A stretch of DNA of 15,515 bases from assembly GCA_029005335.1 (NCBI GenBank), contig JAQXFT010000018.1, positions 1 through 15,515 on the forward strand. The letters run 5' to 3'. The stretch comes from Oscillospiraceae bacterium (GTDB lineage: Bacteria > Bacillota > Clostridia > Oscillospirales > Ruminococcaceae). Position numbers and translations under genes: made by a program. The notes under the pieces were generated by a model that did not search any database, was not told the DNA's origin, and saw only the letters and a list, made by a program, of their open reading frames with translations. Positions 13,877-15,515 of this stretch are shown in pieces (within the stretch, counting starts at the first letter, position 1; each line of letters opens with the position of its first letter).

Positions 13877-15102
13877 TGATGACTTCTGAAGTTATAGTAA
13901 TAGGCGGAGGCGCATCGGGAGCTTTTGCAGCTTTGATTTCCGCACGCATGGGAAGAAAGGTCATTCTCTTTGAAAAAAATGAACGCATAGGCAGAAAGCT
14001 CCGTATAACAGGAAAGGGAAGATGTAATCTGACTAACAACTGCTCCGGTGATGAGCTGATGAACAATATACCAGTAAATCCGAGATTCCTTTACAGTGCA
14101 TTTTCAGCCTTTTCGCCTCAGGATACTATGAATTTCTTTGAGGAGCTGGGAGTTCCGCTTAAAACTGAACGTGGAAAGCGTGTTTTTCCGGTAAGCGACA
14201 AGGCAGATGATATTGCCGACGCTCTCGGAAAAGCTCTGAAAAAAGCAGGTGTCAGAATTATTCACGAATCCGTTAAGCATATACTGACTGATGACAATAT
14301 ATGCACCGGTGTTATTACCTCGGACGGAAAGGAATATAATGCACAATCGGTACTTCTTGCAACAGGCGGAAAATCCTATCCGCTTACAGGTTCAACCGGT
14401 GACGGATATATAATGGCAAAAGAGCTTGGACATACCGTAACTAATATATATCCCTCACTTGTACCGCTTGTTATAAAAGAAAAATTCTGCTCCGATATGA
14501 TGGGCTTGTCGCTGAGAAATGTAGCCCTGAAGCTTTTTGACCAGAACAAGCTTATATTCTCCGAACAGGGCGAAATGCTCTTTACACATTTCGGAGTATC
14601 AGGCCCTCTGATATTAAGTGCAAGCTCTCATATAAGAGATATGCAGTCAGGAAGATATACAATAAGTATTGACCTTAAACCGGCTCTTACATTGCAACAG
14701 CTGGATAAGCGTATCCAGAGGGATTTTTCTGAAAATCAGAACAGGGATTTTATTAATGCTGTAAGAAATCTTCTTCCGGCTAAGATGATTCCCGTTGCTG
14801 TAAAGCTTTCAGGTATTCCGGAAAACAAAAAGGCTAACAGCATTACAAAAGAAGAACGCCTGCACTTTGCGGAGCTTCTTAAAAATTTTACTCTTACTGT
14901 AAGGGATTTCAGACCGGTTGACGAAGCTATAATCACAAGCGGTGGAATTTCAGTTAAGGAGATTAACCCTAAGACTATGGAATCAAGACTTGTTTCAGGA
15001 CTTTTCTTTGCCGGCGAAATTATTGATGTTGATGCATATACAGGCGGATTTAACCTGCAGATTGCTTTTTCTACAGCTTACAGTGCCGGAATCAATATGT
15101 AA
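13876..15102 (+). CDS. HI0933/YhiN-family NAD(P)/FAD-dependent oxidoreductase
   Basis: Cytosolic flavoprotein of 408 residues, usual for the HI0933 (BaiN-like) family; its physiological reaction is not established. The N-terminal dinucleotide fold IVIGGGASGAFAAL (7-20) binds FAD, and ERIGRKLRITGKGRCNLTN (36-54) is the family signature. LLATGGKSYPLTGSTGDGY (about 158-176) is the second nucleotide motif, and DAYTGGFNLQIAFSTAYSAG closes the protein as expected. Two ATGs occur at 13876 and 13879; the second is better spaced from AAAGGCGG (13865-13872), a difference of one residue. The gene overlaps DUF3006 by one base and is 17 bp before cmk, a neighbour pair often seen in Clostridia. Confidence 0.94.
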   Translation: MMTSEVIVIGGGASGAFAALISARMGRKVILFEKNERIGRKLRITGKGRCNLTNNCSGDELMNNIPVNPRFLYSAFSAFSPQDTMNFFEELGVPLKTERGKRVFPVSDKADDIADALGKALKKAGVRIIHESVKHILTDDNICTGVITSDGKEYNAQSVLLATGGKSYPLTGSTGDGYIMAKELGHTVTNIYPSLVPLVIKEKFCSDMMGLSLRNVALKLFDQNKLIFSEQGEMLFTHFGVSGPLILSASSHIRDMQSGRYTISIDLKPALTLQQLDKRIQRDFSENQNRDFINAVRNLLPAKMIPVAVKLSGIPENKKANSITKEERLHFAELLKNFTLTVRDFRPVDEAIITSGGISVKEINPKTMESRLVSGLFFAGEIIDVDAYTGGFNLQIAFSTAYSAGINM

Positions 15103-15119
15103 AAGGAGATTTTTGATTT

Positions 15120-15515
15120 ATGAACAGAATTGTTAATGTTGCCATAGACGGCCCTGCCGGTGCGGGAAAAAGTACCATCGCTAAAAAAATATCCGCAATG
15201 CTTGGATATATATATGTTGATACGGGAGCTTTATATCGTGCTGTTGCACTTTTCAGACTGGAAAATAATCTTGATGACGTAGATATGCTTATCAGAAAGC
15301 TTCCGGAATGTCATATCGAACTTAAATTTATTGACGGAGTTCAGAGGGTATATCTGAATAATGCTGACGTTTCGGAGAAAATAAGGGAAAATCATGTTTC
15401 CATGTCAGCTTCGGAAACTTCTGCAATTCCGGAGGTAAGAGAATTTCTCTTCGGACTTCAGAAGAAAATTGCATCTGAAAACTGCGTTATAATGGACGGA
15501 AGAGATATTGGAACA
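15120..15515 (+). CDS. cmk: Cytidylate kinase, 3' end cut by window edge
   Basis: Phosphorylates CMP and dCMP with ATP in pyrimidine nucleotide metabolism. 132 residues are visible. They include the P-loop AIDGPAGAGKSTIAKKI (8-24), YVDTGALYRAVAL (32-44, nucleotide monophosphate binding) and MDGRDIGT (125-132), which is specific for this enzyme. About 90 more residues should follow past the edge. AAAAGGAGA lies about ten bases before the ATG. It is the last visible member of the plus-strand gene run. Confidence 0.96.
   Translation, partial: MNRIVNVAIDGPAGAGKSTIAKKISAMLGYIYVDTGALYRAVALFRLENNLDDVDMLIRKLPECHIELKFIDGVQRVYLNNADVSEKIRENHVSMSASETSAIPEVREFLFGLQKKIASENCVIMDGRDIGT

Noticed and set aside
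1..15515. Mobile elements, CRISPR arrays, tRNA or rRNA genes
   Set aside because: I saw no transposase or integrase, no spaced direct repeats, and no tRNA or rRNA sequence anywhere in the window.

Overview
The window looks like a chromosome segment from a low-GC, cellulosome-bearing Clostridia species, most likely a Ruminococcus or a close relative in the Oscillospiraceae. The clues are a secreted protein pairing a cohesin-like domain with a dockerin, a SCIFF six-cysteine RiPP with its radical-SAM maturase (a Clostridia hallmark), a TepA/SpoIIIE-type gene neighbourhood, and AT-rich spacers with canonical TTGACA/TATAAT promoters and strong GGAGG ribosome sites. This assignment is inferred from gene content, not from a marker gene.

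Left part (1-965): a minus-strand metal(loid)-response operon with an ArsR/SmtB repressor and a permease of the ArsP/YraQ (DUF318) family that runs off the window edge. The two genes overlap, and the permease ribosome site lies inside the repressor's C-terminal cysteine codons. The arsR promoter carries an inverted repeat around its -10 box and sits back-to-back with the promoter of the next operon.

Second part (966-4700): an ABC-F ATPase, then the scfA/scfB ranthipeptide pair with its own promoter. A hairpin with a short T run separates the abundant precursor from its maturase. The pair ends in a strong bidirectional terminator shared with the convergent LysR gene.

Third part (4703-6486, minus strand): a secreted cohesin-like plus dockerin protein followed 20 bp later by a LysR-type regulator, apparently one transcript. 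A divergent intergenic region with two good promoters follows.

Right part (6589-15515, plus strand): a long tightly packed run of tepA-like protease, uppP, ftsK/spoIIIE, a YgiQ-family radical SAM protein, a membrane-anchored ComEC-like metallo-beta-lactamase-fold hydrolase, DUF3006, an HI0933-family flavoprotein and cmk (cut by the edge). Most of these serve the envelope, chromosome segregation or housekeeping.

The ftsK gene is split by a single-base frame change inside the conserved DPKKAAGALNWAV stretch. It is either a sequence error, a real lesion, or (less likely) recoding at an AAAAAG run with a short stem just downstream. No mobile element, CRISPR array, tRNA or rRNA was seen, and no gene-free stretch exceeds about 210 bases.
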